Of a DNA stretch of 64,000 nt, positions 53,472 through 61,878 are shown in pieces. The position numbers and the translations under genes were made by a program. Source of the stretch: Emticicia sp. 21SJ11W-3 (GTDB taxonomy: Bacteria; Bacteroidota; Bacteroidia; Cytophagales; Spirosomataceae); the NCBI RefSeq assembly GCF_024138715.1, contig NZ_CP092074.1, positions 310,001-374,000 on the forward strand, in the 5' to 3' direction. A model generated the notes under the pieces. It made no database searches, was not told where the DNA came from, and saw only the letters and a list, made by a program, of their open reading frames with translations. The first letter of the stretch is position 1. Each line of letters opens with the position of its first letter.

Positions 53472-55136
53472 ATGAGTGAGCAAATAATTTTTTCTATGGA
53501 GCGGGTGAGTAAAATCATACCTCCCAATCGCCAGATTCTCAAAAATATCTACCTGTCTTTTTTTTATGGAGCCAAAATCGGCGTACTTGGGCTCAACGGC
53601 TCGGGTAAATCTACCTTGCTAAAAGTAATTGCCGGCTTAGATAAGAACATCAATGGCGATGTGGTTTTTTCGCCCGGCTATACAGTAGGTCTTTTAGAAC
53701 AAGAACCACAACTGGACACGAACAAAACCGTGAGAGAAGTAGTGGAAGAGGGCGTACAGGAAATTGTGGATTTGTTGAAAGAGTTTGATGATATTAACAA
53801 TGCCTTTGGTGAACCCGATGCCGACTTTGATAAACTTCTTGAAAGACAAGGCGTGGTGCAGGAGAAGCTGGACCAACTGGACGCCTGGGAACTGGACACC
53901 CGCCTGGAGCGCGCAATGGATGCCCTGCGTTGCCCGCCGGAAGATGCCAGAATTGAGACATTGTCTGGAGGAGAGAAACGCCGTGTGGCACTTTGCCGCC
54001 TCTTGCTGAAACAACCTGATGTGTTGCTGCTCGATGAGCCTACCAACCATCTGGATGCCGAGTCGGTATTATGGTTGGAAGAACACCTGCGCCAGTACAA
54101 AGGAACGGTAATTGCCGTTACCCACGACAGGTATTTTCTTGATAACGTTGCCGGATGGATTCTTGAACTGGACAGGGGAGAGGGCATTCCATGGAAAGGC
54201 AACTACTCTTCATGGCTGGAGCAAAAGCAGAACAGACTTGAGAAAGAAGAGAAGTCGGAATCTAAACGCCAGAAAACCCTGCAACGTGAGTTGGAATGGG
54301 TGCGCATGGCGCCCAAGGCACGTCAGGCTAAATCGAAAGCCCGTCTGGCTGCCTACGACCGCATGGTGAATGAAGATAGCAAAGAAAGAGAAGATAAACT
54401 GGAGCTGTTTATACCGCCGGGGCCGCGTCTGGGCAACAAGGTAATTGAAGCCAAAGGTGTAAAAATGGGCTTTGGCGACAGGCTGTTGTATGAAGACCTG
54501 AATTTTAGCCTGCCGCAAAACGGTATCGTAGGTATTATCGGGCCCAATGGTGCTGGTAAAACCACTTTGTTTAAACTTATAACCGGGCAGCTGCAGCCAC
54601 TTGAGGGCAGCTTTGAGGTAGGTGATACCGTGAAACTATCTTATGTAGACCAGGAACATAACCAGTTGGAGGGCAGCAAGTCTGTTTATGAGATGATATC
54701 AGGTGGTAACGACTGGGTAATGCTGGGTAATAAGCAGGTAAATGCCCGTGGCTATGTGAGCCGTTTTAACTTTCAGGGTGCAGACCAGGAAAAGAAAATA
54801 GGCAATCTATCTGGCGGTGAAAGAAACCGTGTACATTTAGCCATGATGCTGAAAGAAGGCGGTAACTTACTACTGTTAGATGAGCCTACCAACGACCTGG
54901 ACGTAAATACCCTACGTGCTTTGGAAGAAGGTCTTGAAAACTTTGCAGGTTGTGCGGTGGTTATCTCCCACGACCGCTGGTTCCTCGACAGAATTGCTAC
55001 GCATATTCTGGCATTTGAAGGAGACTCGCAGGTGTATTGGTTTGAAGGCAACTTCTCTGAATACGAAGAAAACAGAAAGAAACGCCTGGGTACTGATGTA
55101 ACACCTAAGCGTATTAAATATAAAAAATTGCAATAG
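53472..55136 (+). CDS. ettA: Energy-dependent translational throttle protein EttA (ABC-F)
   Basis: A 554-residue soluble protein with two ABC domains and no membrane part. Walker A motifs are G40-L-N-G-S-G-K-S and G357-P-N-G-A-G-K-T. Signature motifs are LSGGEKRRVALCRLLL and LSGGERNRVHLAMML. The EttA arm insertion is present in the first domain, and the linker WVRMAPKARQAKSKARLAAYD matches the family. It binds the ribosomal E site and couples elongation to ATP level. It ends at a terminator shared with der. Confidence 0.96.
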   Translation: MSEQIIFSMERVSKIIPPNRQILKNIYLSFFYGAKIGVLGLNGSGKSTLLKVIAGLDKNINGDVVFSPGYTVGLLEQEPQLDTNKTVREVVEEGVQEIVDLLKEFDDINNAFGEPDADFDKLLERQGVVQEKLDQLDAWELDTRLERAMDALRCPPEDARIETLSGGEKRRVALCRLLLKQPDVLLLDEPTNHLDAESVLWLEEHLRQYKGTVIAVTHDRYFLDNVAGWILELDRGEGIPWKGNYSSWLEQKQNRLEKEEKSESKRQKTLQRELEWVRMAPKARQAKSKARLAAYDRMVNEDSKEREDKLELFIPPGPRLGNKVIEAKGVKMGFGDRLLYEDLNFSLPQNGIVGIIGPNGAGKTTLFKLITGQLQPLEGSFEVGDTVKLSYVDQEHNQLEGSKSVYEMISGGNDWVMLGNKQVNARGYVSRFNFQGADQEKKIGNLSGGERNRVHLAMMLKEGGNLLLLDEPTNDLDVNTLRALEEGLENFAGCAVVISHDRWFLDRIATHILAFEGDSQVYWFEGNFSEYEENRKKRLGTDVTPKRIKYKKLQ

Positions 55137-55151
55137 AGTTAGTTTAAAAGC

Positions 55152-55190
55152 GAAGAAGCCCTGTCATCAGACGGGGCCTCTTCATTTTTA
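55152..55190 (+). terminator. Intrinsic terminator after ettA
   Basis: A 14-bp stem with one mismatch (55152-55165 with 55170-55183) and a 4-nt loop precedes ATTTTTA. Confidence 0.8.
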
Positions 55191-55200
55191 TAGATGTTTT

Positions 55201-56511
55201 TTATTTCTGTCTGAAAAAAACCGTGATTGGTACACCATCAAAACCGAAGTGCTCGCGTATCTTGTTTTGTAAGAATCGCTCGTAGGCATCCTTGATGTAC
55301 TGCGGCAGATTACAGAAAAACACAAACGTAGGCGACGGCGTTGGCAACTGAATACAATACTTAATCTTGATTTGCTTCCCTTTCAACATCGGCGGTGGCG
55401 TGTTCTCTATAATTGGCAGCATTACCTCATTCAATTTTGAAGTGGTAATTTTTTTGGTTTTGTTTTCAAAAACCTCCATGGCCTTTTCAATTACCTGAAA
55501 AATACGTTGTTTTTCTATAACCGAGGCAAATATCACGGGCATGTAATTCATGGGCGCAATGCGTTCAAGCATCTCCTTTTTCATGGTATCGGCAGTTTTT
55601 GAGTCTTTTTCTACCAGATCCCATTTATTAATCATCAGCACAATACCCTTTTTAGAATTATGCGCGTTGGCTATAATGCTGATGTCCTGCGCCTCAATTC
55701 CTTTGCTGGCATCAAGCAGAATAATACATACGTCAGAATCCTCAAGGGCTTTAATAGAACGCAAAACCGAATAAAACTCAATGTTTTCGTGTACTTTCGC
55801 TTTTTTACGGATACCGGCTGTATCGGTCAGAATAAAATCTTTGCCATAAAGTTTGTAGTGGGTATCAATGGCATCGCGGGTAGTACCGGCAATATCGGTT
55901 ACAATGCTGCGGTCTTTTCCGGTAAGGGCATTCAGAAAAGATGATTTACCCACGTTCGGCCGACCCAGAATTGCAATTCTCGGTATACCTTCGTTCGGGT
56001 TTTCAATACCATCGTCTTCAAATTCTTTTACCACGGCATCCAGCAAATCACCGGTTCCGCCTCCGTCTACTGCCGAAATAGCAAAGATTTCGTTACTTAA
56101 CCCCATCTCATAGAACTCTGATGCCGTTTGCTGGCGCTCAAAAGTTTCGGCTTTGTTGGCCACCACAAAAACAGGTTTCTTTGAGCGACGCAGAACGTTG
56201 GCAAAATCTTTATCCAAATCGGTTAATCCGGTCATGGTGTCTACCACAAACAAAATAACACTCGATTCCTCAATAGCAATTTCTACCTGATCACGGATGG
56301 CTTCTTCAAAAGTATCTTCCGAGCCCACCACGTATCCGCCGGTATCAATTACTGTGAAATATTTCTCTGTCCATACGGCATGTCCATAGTGGCGGTCGCG
56401 GGTAACACCCGGCATATTATCTGTGATAGCCACACGGCTCTCAATTAAACGATTAAAAAGTGTAGATTTACCGACGTTCGGCCGGCCTACAATTGCAACA
56501 ATATTTGCCAT
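55201..56511 (-). CDS. der: Ribosome biogenesis GTPase Der
   Basis: A 436-residue protein with tandem G domains and a C-terminal KH-like domain. The G1 loops are G9-RPNVGKST and G183-RPNVGKSS. G3 is DTGGY in the first domain and DTAGI in the second. G4 is NKAE and NKWD. It is needed for 50S subunit assembly. The GTPase gene era lies 1.1 kb upstream on the same strand, beyond the transporter gene. Confidence 0.97.
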   Translation of the reverse strand: MANIVAIVGRPNVGKSTLFNRLIESRVAITDNMPGVTRDRHYGHAVWTEKYFTVIDTGGYVVGSEDTFEEAIRDQVEIAIEESSVILFVVDTMTGLTDLDKDFANVLRRSKKPVFVVANKAETFERQQTASEFYEMGLSNEIFAISAVDGGGTGDLLDAVVKEFEDDGIENPNEGIPRIAILGRPNVGKSSFLNALTGKDRSIVTDIAGTTRDAIDTHYKLYGKDFILTDTAGIRKKAKVHENIEFYSVLRSIKALEDSDVCIILLDASKGIEAQDISIIANAHNSKKGIVLMINKWDLVEKDSKTADTMKKEMLERIAPMNYMPVIFASVIEKQRIFQVIEKAMEVFENKTKKITTSKLNEVMLPIIENTPPPMLKGKQIKIKYCIQLPTPSPTFVFFCNLPQYIKDAYERFLQNKIREHFGFDGVPITVFFRQK

Positions 56512-56710
56512 AAACCCCTAACCCTTAAGCGGGTATAAATTATAAATGAAGACCTCTGAACTAAAAAAAACAAAATTTCAAACACCTTCAAAGAGAGAGG
56601 TCTGTGAGTCTCTTTGGGTATTTGCCATAATTGGGGGAACAAAGATAGGGAAAACAGAGGGAATTCTGTTGAGTATCAACACAGTACTATGGCTTTGGGT
56701 TCACGTATAC

Positions 56711-57610
56711 CTAAAAAATTCCCCGAATATCCTGCCAGGAAATCAAAGCAATGGCCACAATGGCAAGCATAAGCCCTGCTTTGTTGAGATCCGTCAGCTT
56801 TTCTTTAAAAAACAACCAGGCAACCGTGGCCGAAACCAGTATTACGCCAATGTTGTAAATGGGGTATACAAATGCACCACTGTTACCATAGGCCGAGAGT
56901 GTAAGTATCAGGAAATAGAACGATAAAAAATTGGGTACCCCCAATGTAATACTGGCAAGCAGGTTTTTACCGGCTAGTTTTTCTTTGCCTCTTACAACCT
57001 GAATCAGTAACGATACCGCCCCGGCTATTACTGCCCCCAGCACCATTACAAGCGTAACGGGTACAGTGCGGTCAGTAGAGGTAATGTATTGCATGTTCAG
57101 GTAATTGATAGCCGTATTGGTAATGCCATATAGCAAAAAAACGGCAATGGGCAGCAGGAAATCCAGCCCTTTGCCTGAAATCTTTTCCTTGTTGGGTTTA
57201 TAGGTACTTAACCCTACAGCCACAACAGCCAGTGCCAGCCCCAGATAATTGAGCCAGTCGAAGGCGCGACCAGTATTTTTTAACACAAAAAGGCTGAAAA
57301 GAACCGGAATAACCAACGAAATATTATTGGCCAGTGAGGTTACCGTAATGCCCATCTTCTGGGTAGAAACACCAGACAGAATAAAAGTGATAATAAACCC
57401 CACACCCAGCAGCAGGGCGTATAGCGGCCAGTCCTCAGTAAAATTCAGTTCGAAGTGCTGCCCTTCGGGCATCAAAGCCAGTCCTGTTAAAAAACAGACC
57501 GGATAATTGAAAGCAATAGCCTGAAAAGTGCTGATTTGGTATTTCGGGTAAATCCGGAAATTAATCAGCAACAAGACCGAAAAAACAATACTTAAGATAA
57601 GGTATAACAT
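56711..57610 (-). CDS. EamA/DMT-superfamily transporter
   Basis: A 299-residue inner-membrane protein with about ten predicted transmembrane helices, two EamA repeats and the typical closing FFKEKLTDLNKAGLMLAIVAIALIS. DMT proteins export or import small metabolites, and the substrate is not predictable here. It starts 30 bp after era ends, so the two are co-transcribed. It is 199 bp from der. Confidence 0.88.
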   Translation of the reverse strand: MLYLILSIVFSVLLLINFRIYPKYQISTFQAIAFNYPVCFLTGLALMPEGQHFELNFTEDWPLYALLLGVGFIITFILSGVSTQKMGITVTSLANNISLVIPVLFSLFVLKNTGRAFDWLNYLGLALAVVAVGLSTYKPNKEKISGKGLDFLLPIAVFLLYGITNTAINYLNMQYITSTDRTVPVTLVMVLGAVIAGAVSLLIQVVRGKEKLAGKNLLASITLGVPNFLSFYFLILTLSAYGNSGAFVYPIYNIGVILVSATVAWLFFKEKLTDLNKAGLMLAIVAIALISWQDIRGIF

Positions 57611-57640
57611 TGGTAGCCGGGTTTAAAACTTCTGCCTGAA

Positions 57641-58543
57641 TTATTCGTAACCAAATTTTTCTAATTTATTGCGCTTGTTTCTCCAGTCTGGTTCAACTTT
57701 TATGTACTGTTCCAGAAAAATCTTTTTGCCGAAGAATTTTTCCATTTCCTGTCTGGCCTCTACTCCGACTTTTTTTATTCGCTCGCCCTTGTGGCCCAGC
57801 AGAATGGCCCGTTGTGTGGTACGTTCAACATAAATCTCGGCACTTACCACAATCATATCTTCTTTTTCCTTGAAGCTCGTTATTACAACCTCGCAGCTGT
57901 AAGGTATCTCTTTCGTATAATTAGTGAAGATTTTCTCGCGAATTATTTCTGCCGCAAAGAATCGCTCCGGCTTATCTGTCAACTCATCTTTAGGGAAATA
58001 GGGCGGGTGATTAGGCAGAAAATCAATGATTTTATCCAGCAGTCCTTCTACATTCTGTTGTTCCAGCGCCGAAATGGCAATTACATCAGTAGCTTTGAAG
58101 TTTTCTTTCCAATAGGCTATTTTTTCTTCTATCTGCTCTGGTTTTGCCAAATCTATTTTATTGATGATTAGCAGAATAGGAGATTCTATGCGCTGAAGTT
58201 TCTCTAGCACATCGTTCTCATCGTGTTTTTCGAAAATATCGGTTACAAACAAAATCACGTCGGCATCATCTAAAGAGCCATGCACAAAGTGCATCATTGA
58301 TTTATGAAGCTCGTACACGGGCTTGATGATACCGGGGGTATCAGAATACACTAGCTGAAATTCGGTGCCATGATGCACACCGTTAACAATACCCATAATG
58401 CGGTGGCGCGTTGTTTGTGCCTTAGAGGTAATAATTGAGAGGCGTTCGCCCACCAGAATATTCATCAGGGTAGATTTACCCACATTGGGCTTACCCACAA
58501 TACTGATAAACCCGGCTTTATGATTCGGAGAAATGATGTCCAC
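57641..58543 (-). CDS. era: GTPase Era
   Basis: A 300-residue Era. The G1 loop is G17-KPNVGKS24, G2 is in SKAQTTRHRIMG, G3 is DTPGI and G4 is NKID. The C-terminal KH domain carries the RNA-binding GHKGERIKKVGVEAR segment and ends in KVEPDWRNKRNKLEKFGY. It binds the 3' end of 16S rRNA during 30S maturation. It is divergent from the tRNA-Met gene. Confidence 0.97.
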   Translation of the reverse strand: MDIISPNHKAGFISIVGKPNVGKSTLMNILVGERLSIITSKAQTTRHRIMGIVNGVHHGTEFQLVYSDTPGIIKPVYELHKSMMHFVHGSLDDADVILFVTDIFEKHDENDVLEKLQRIESPILLIINKIDLAKPEQIEEKIAYWKENFKATDVIAISALEQQNVEGLLDKIIDFLPNHPPYFPKDELTDKPERFFAAEIIREKIFTNYTKEIPYSCEVVITSFKEKEDMIVVSAEIYVERTTQRAILLGHKGERIKKVGVEARQEMEKFFGKKIFLEQYIKVEPDWRNKRNKLEKFGYE

Positions 58544-58628
58544 AAGAAAAAATATTTGTTTTTTTGCAAAGATAGTTTTTTTATTTCGAATAAAGCTGTA
58601 CCTTTGCAGTCCGATTTAGGAACAACAT

Positions 58629-58701
<73 letters not shown>

Positions 58702-58712
58702 CTCTGATTATC

Positions 58713-58748
58713 AGGCAGTTACATGTAAAAATGTAGCTGCCTTTTTTT
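58713..58748 (+). terminator. Intrinsic terminator of the tRNA gene
   Basis: A 12-bp stem with one wobble pair (58713-58724 with 58731-58742) and a run of seven T. Confidence 0.9.
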
Positions 58749-58751
58749 GTT

Positions 58752-58771
58752 GGTACAACATAGGTACAACA
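58752..58771 (+). repeat. GGTACAACA direct repeat next to the tRNA terminator
   Basis: GGTACAACA occurs at 58752-58760 and 58763-58771, an 11-bp period. A reverse-oriented pair of GTACCAA lies at 61720-61726 and 61732-61738. They could be recombinase arm sites at the ends of an accessory segment. Confidence 0.35.
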
Positions 58772-58786
58772 TTTTGCTGTTTTCTT

Positions 58787-59279
58787 GGCTCAAGCGAAAA
58801 AGTTTGGGACTACGCATAAATCTTGGCGAGTCTAAAGAGGAAGAAAGTAATATTTCTTACACCTCTGAACTGGTTTCTTAATGCTTTGACCTTAGCGTTG
58901 AATGCTTCTGCTGATGCATTGGTACTTCTTCTGTCAAAGAAGTTCAGGATTTTCTCATAGTGGTTCTGGCAATGCTATTAAAAGAATTAAAGCTTGCCTT
59001 TTCAACTTGATTGTACCATAGTACCAGCTTTTTGAATGCTACAATTCTTTCTTTGGAATGGGTAAAAATGTCAGATAATCCTCTACTCAATACATAAGAT
59101 TCTGCAATGTCTGGATATAATCTGAATAAGATTTGAGCTCTGTGTGTTTGTGATTCAGACCAGTTATGTTGCTTCTTATAAAGTAAATACCGACTTCGGG
59201 CTAAAAGTTGTTTGAGTGTATCTCCGTTCTCTAGTATTTGAGGGGTAAAAGATACTTTTTGTTCTTTAGCTGATTGCAT
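58787..59279 (-). pseudogene. Transposase fragment, older ISAon1/ISL3-type copy
   Basis: The frame from 59279 (MQSAKEQKVSFTPQ) matches residues 170-280 of the neighbouring transposase. It ends early in ARTTMRKS at 58944 because about 10 bp are deleted relative to the intact copy, which shifts the frame. Beyond that, the DNA still matches the C-terminal coding part (ASAESFNAKVKALRNQF region) down to the IS end. It is dead. Confidence 0.85.
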
Positions 59280-59305
59280 TTGGGCTCAAGCGAAAAAGTT
59301 GGGGA

Positions 59306-60292
59306 TTAAGCATAAATCTTGGCGAGCCTGAACAGAAAGAAAGTAATGTTTCTTACCCCTCTAAACTGATTTCTTAGTGCTTTGACTTTTGCATTGAAAG
59401 ATTCAGCTGAAGCATTGGTACTTCTTCTGTCAAAGAAGTTCAGGATTTTCTCATAGTGATTCTGAATCGTTCGGGCAATTGTATTGAATGAATCGAAACT
59501 TGCCTTTTCAATCTGATTATACCATAGTGCCAGCTTTTTGAATGCTACAATCTTTTCTTTGGAATGGGTAAAAATGTCAGATAATCCTCTACTCAATACA
59601 TAAGCTTCTGCAATGTCAGGATACAATTTAAATAATAGTTGTGCTCTATGTGCTTGTGATTCAGACCAGTTATGCTGCTTTTTGTAAAGTAAATATCTAC
59701 TCCGGGCGAGTAGCTGTTTGATTGTATCTCCATTCTCTAACACCTGAGGCGTAAATGGTGTTTTTTGTTCTTTAGCTGACTGCATTTGCCTGTTTTCTTC
59801 TTCCATAGCATGCCACCTGTGTTGGATTCTAATCTCTTGTACTGCATCACAGGCTAGCTGTTGAACATGAAACCTATCCGCTACAAGTTTGGCTTTAGGG
59901 AATGCTCTTCTGGCTATTTTCTCCATTGTAGGAGCTAAATCTAAAGTCACTTCTTTTACCTTCTTCCTTAGAGATTCAGGTATCTGACGTAATACTTCTA
60001 TGATTTTCTCACTTTCAGTGCCTTTTATCATGGCTACTAAAGTACCTTTACGTCCTTTAGCCGCTTTATTAGTTAGAATAGTATAAAGCTCTCCCTGCGA
60101 TAAGCTCGTCTCATCAATAGATAGATATTCACCAATATTCTCAGTGAACAACAACCAATCTTCAGCATATGAGGCCTGTGGCCAACTCTTAAAGTCACTT
60201 AAATGACTCACGTACTGCTCCTGGAATCGCTTGCCATCTAAGCCATAAAGTTCTCCCAGTGTTTTACAACTAATGGGGGTATTATCTACCAA
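59306..60292 (-). CDS. ISAon1-like (ISL3-family) transposase, second reading frame
   Basis: A 328-residue DDE transposase. Acidic positions lie in YLSIDETSLSQGELYT, VTLDLAPTMEKI with KLVADRFHVQQL, and the C-terminal RRSTNASAESFNAKVKALRNQF block. The start codon would be TTG at 60292. In this group the protein is the second of two overlapping frames, and the T8 run (A8 on + strand, 60316-60323) just upstream could link them, although a +1 (or -2) shift is needed. The element lacks its upstream end, so it is probably not mobile. Confidence 0.8.
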   Translation of the reverse strand: MVDNTPISCKTLGELYGLDGKRFQEQYVSHLSDFKSWPQASYAEDWLLFTENIGEYLSIDETSLSQGELYTILTNKAAKGRKGTLVAMIKGTESEKIIEVLRQIPESLRKKVKEVTLDLAPTMEKIARRAFPKAKLVADRFHVQQLACDAVQEIRIQHRWHAMEEENRQMQSAKEQKTPFTPQVLENGDTIKQLLARSRYLLYKKQHNWSESQAHRAQLLFKLYPDIAEAYVLSRGLSDIFTHSKEKIVAFKKLALWYNQIEKASFDSFNTIARTIQNHYEKILNFFDRRSTNASAESFNAKVKALRNQFRGVRNITFFLFRLAKIYA

Positions 60293-60400
60293 GTCCTTTC
60301 GGTCGGCGTTCCGATAAAAAAAATGCGAATTCCTTTGTCATTCGAGTGCCATCTGCTACCATTTCCCAATTTCTATAGACTGTTTTACCAGTAGTGAGAT
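60282..60400 (-). pseudogene. Remnant of ISAon1 first reading frame (N-terminal region protein)
   Basis: The codons read TTGKTVYRNWEMVADGTRM, then TKEFAFFLSERRPKGLGR and stop at 60282. This matches the tail of the ISAon1 N-terminal region protein (TGK, GTRMT, EFA). Everything upstream of TTGK has been replaced by the neighbouring lipoprotein gene. Confidence 0.65.
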
Positions 60401-61104
60401 TCAGCAGTACCTGTTACTTTATTTGCCTCTCCAGCTAATCCCAGCGCAAATAAGTTGCCCAAGTCAACATTACCTTTATTGACTTTAACAGTTGCAGAAA
60501 ATCTTAATCCTACACCTACATAAACAGGTACGATAACTGATGTTGTAACATCTGTATTAGCTGGACGGGCTTGCAATTCAGATGATTCTTCTTCATCTCT
60601 ATTATGATTAGGTTTTGAGCCTATGATATAATCAAGCCCAATAAAATCATTTGAATCGGTATAACCTTTTTTTCTGGATTTGCTTCTCGGTTTATCCTCA
60701 TTATTTTTATTTTCTTTTGTAATTTTTACTAATAGAGACTTAGTATCAAACTTAATATAATCTAATATTATTTCATATGTTCTGTTTTCATATCCTAATT
60801 TAGCACTACTAAAACTTCCATTAAATTTTCCATCAAGTTCTCGAATAGCAAGTCTCATAGTTTCATCATGCAAAGTTTGTAATACTTTCTCATTTCTTTC
60901 CGGAACTTGGTTTATATCAATAATCGTTGGCAATCCAGTTATACCATTAGTGTGAAAAAATTGTACTGGAAGTGGGTCAATTGGCTGATATCCATATGAT
61001 TGTGCATCTTGTGGATCTCCTTGGGTTCTTAGGCCTTTGTTGTTCTTTAAAGCTCCACATCCGAAAAATATGAAGCAAATTAACAGATAGGATAAGTTTT
61101 TCAT
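60385..61104 (-). CDS. Putative lipoprotein, 3' end replaced by IS sequence
   Basis: A 239-residue protein with lipobox FFGC (signal MKNLSYLLICFIFFGC). I do not recognise the family. A charged middle region (KENKNNEDKPRSKSRKK) precedes VYVGVGLRFSATVKVNKGNVDLGNLFALGLAGEANKV, which looks like a membrane-associated or barrel-like strand pair. The last five or six codons and the stop overlap IS-derived DNA, so the native C-terminus is probably lost. It is AT-rich like the surrounding accessory zone. Confidence 0.6.
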   Translation of the reverse strand: MKNLSYLLICFIFFGCGALKNNKGLRTQGDPQDAQSYGYQPIDPLPVQFFHTNGITGLPTIIDINQVPERNEKVLQTLHDETMRLAIRELDGKFNGSFSSAKLGYENRTYEIILDYIKFDTKSLLVKITKENKNNEDKPRSKSRKKGYTDSNDFIGLDYIIGSKPNHNRDEEESSELQARPANTDVTTSVIVPVYVGVGLRFSATVKVNKGNVDLGNLFALGLAGEANKVTGTAESHYW

Positions 61105-61239
61105 TCTTTCAAAAGATTTAAATTAATTCTTGCAATTGTATTAGAATTATTAGAGATTTCATAGAAAATCTTATTTATAGGCACTACAATTTTTTAAGTT
61201 ATAATACTTTGTATTTTTATATAAAACATTCTTTTCAAA

Positions 61240-61677
61240 ATGTGCTACCGCCTATCATTCCTAGTCAAAAAACTATCCGATTTAGCAATCTGGTATAATG
61301 ACATTCTTGCCCCTGAATGGCAGGCACACATAGGTGATTTTAAAGTGAAGGTTGCTAAGCCTAGGTCAGACGAACTTATTTCACCTGAGGCAGTAGAAAA
61401 TTGGAAAGCTAAACTTGATGTCATAGACTTTCCTAACTTTTATCACGTTGTTGGCCAGGCTCATCCGAAATTACCTATTATTGCCAGGAAGGGAATCTTC
61501 CTAACTGAGTGGGGGCTTATTCCTTCTTGGGCAGAGTCAGGATTAAATAGTAAGTATACTTTAAATGCTCGTGGTGAAGAAATTGATACGACGAAATCCT
61601 ATAGAAATGTTCATATGGCATGCAAGAGGTCACCGGTTCGAGACCGGTTAGCTCCACCATGTTTTTCAATCTTTTAG
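61240..61677 (+). pseudogene. Truncated SRAP-domain (HMCES/YedK-like) gene
   Basis: The product starts MCYRLSF with the catalytic C2 that links to abasic sites in single-stranded DNA. It keeps IFLTEWGLIPSW and the TLNARGEEID block, which holds the conserved Asn. The family then needs RRCLIPAxGFYEW and a catalytic His, but here the frame runs into HMACKRSPVRD, which is encoded by a tRNA 3' end. About one third of the usual length is missing. The gene was cut at a tRNA-type recombination junction. Confidence 0.85.
61615..61659 (+). tRNA. 3' fragment of tRNA-Ala(GGC), likely attachment-site remnant
   Basis: 45 nt hold the end of the anticodon loop (ATGGCAT), stem GCAAG, variable loop, T arm ACCGG-TTCGAGA-CCGGT, the acceptor strand and an encoded CCA. 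The 5' half is absent. Such 3' fragments mark the far end of elements integrated at tRNA genes. It is not a working tRNA. Confidence 0.75.
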
Positions 61678-61878
61678 ATTCACTTAGAAAGTGAGCAATT
61701 CAAAACAGATATTTACTGCGTACCAACCCGTGTACCAATAAAATATCAATGCGAGTATTGTGAATTAAGGCTGCCCCTAATTGGCAGTTTGCGAACTGAT
61801 AACAAATTACGTTCATTAATAGTCGGTATTTCAAATACATTTTCAGTGTTAAAGGAGTATCAATAAAAGCATGCCGAT

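Larger units (their letters stand above)
58787..60400 (-). mobile_element. Nested, truncated ISAon1/ISL3-type insertion elements
   Basis: Two copies of one IS end, GGCTCAAGCGAAAAAGTT, stand at 58787-58804 and 59283-59300. The outer copy (58787-59282) is only a transposase C-terminal fragment. The inner copy (59283 to about 60400) enters the outer one right after the codons for MQSAKEQ. The far end of the inner copy is missing, its first reading frame being cut near 60400. Both copies are therefore incomplete. Confidence 0.8.

Noticed and set aside
53678-54202. 174-residue minus-strand frame inside ettA
   Set aside because: It is an antisense shadow, Ser-rich, overlapping conserved ABC motifs.
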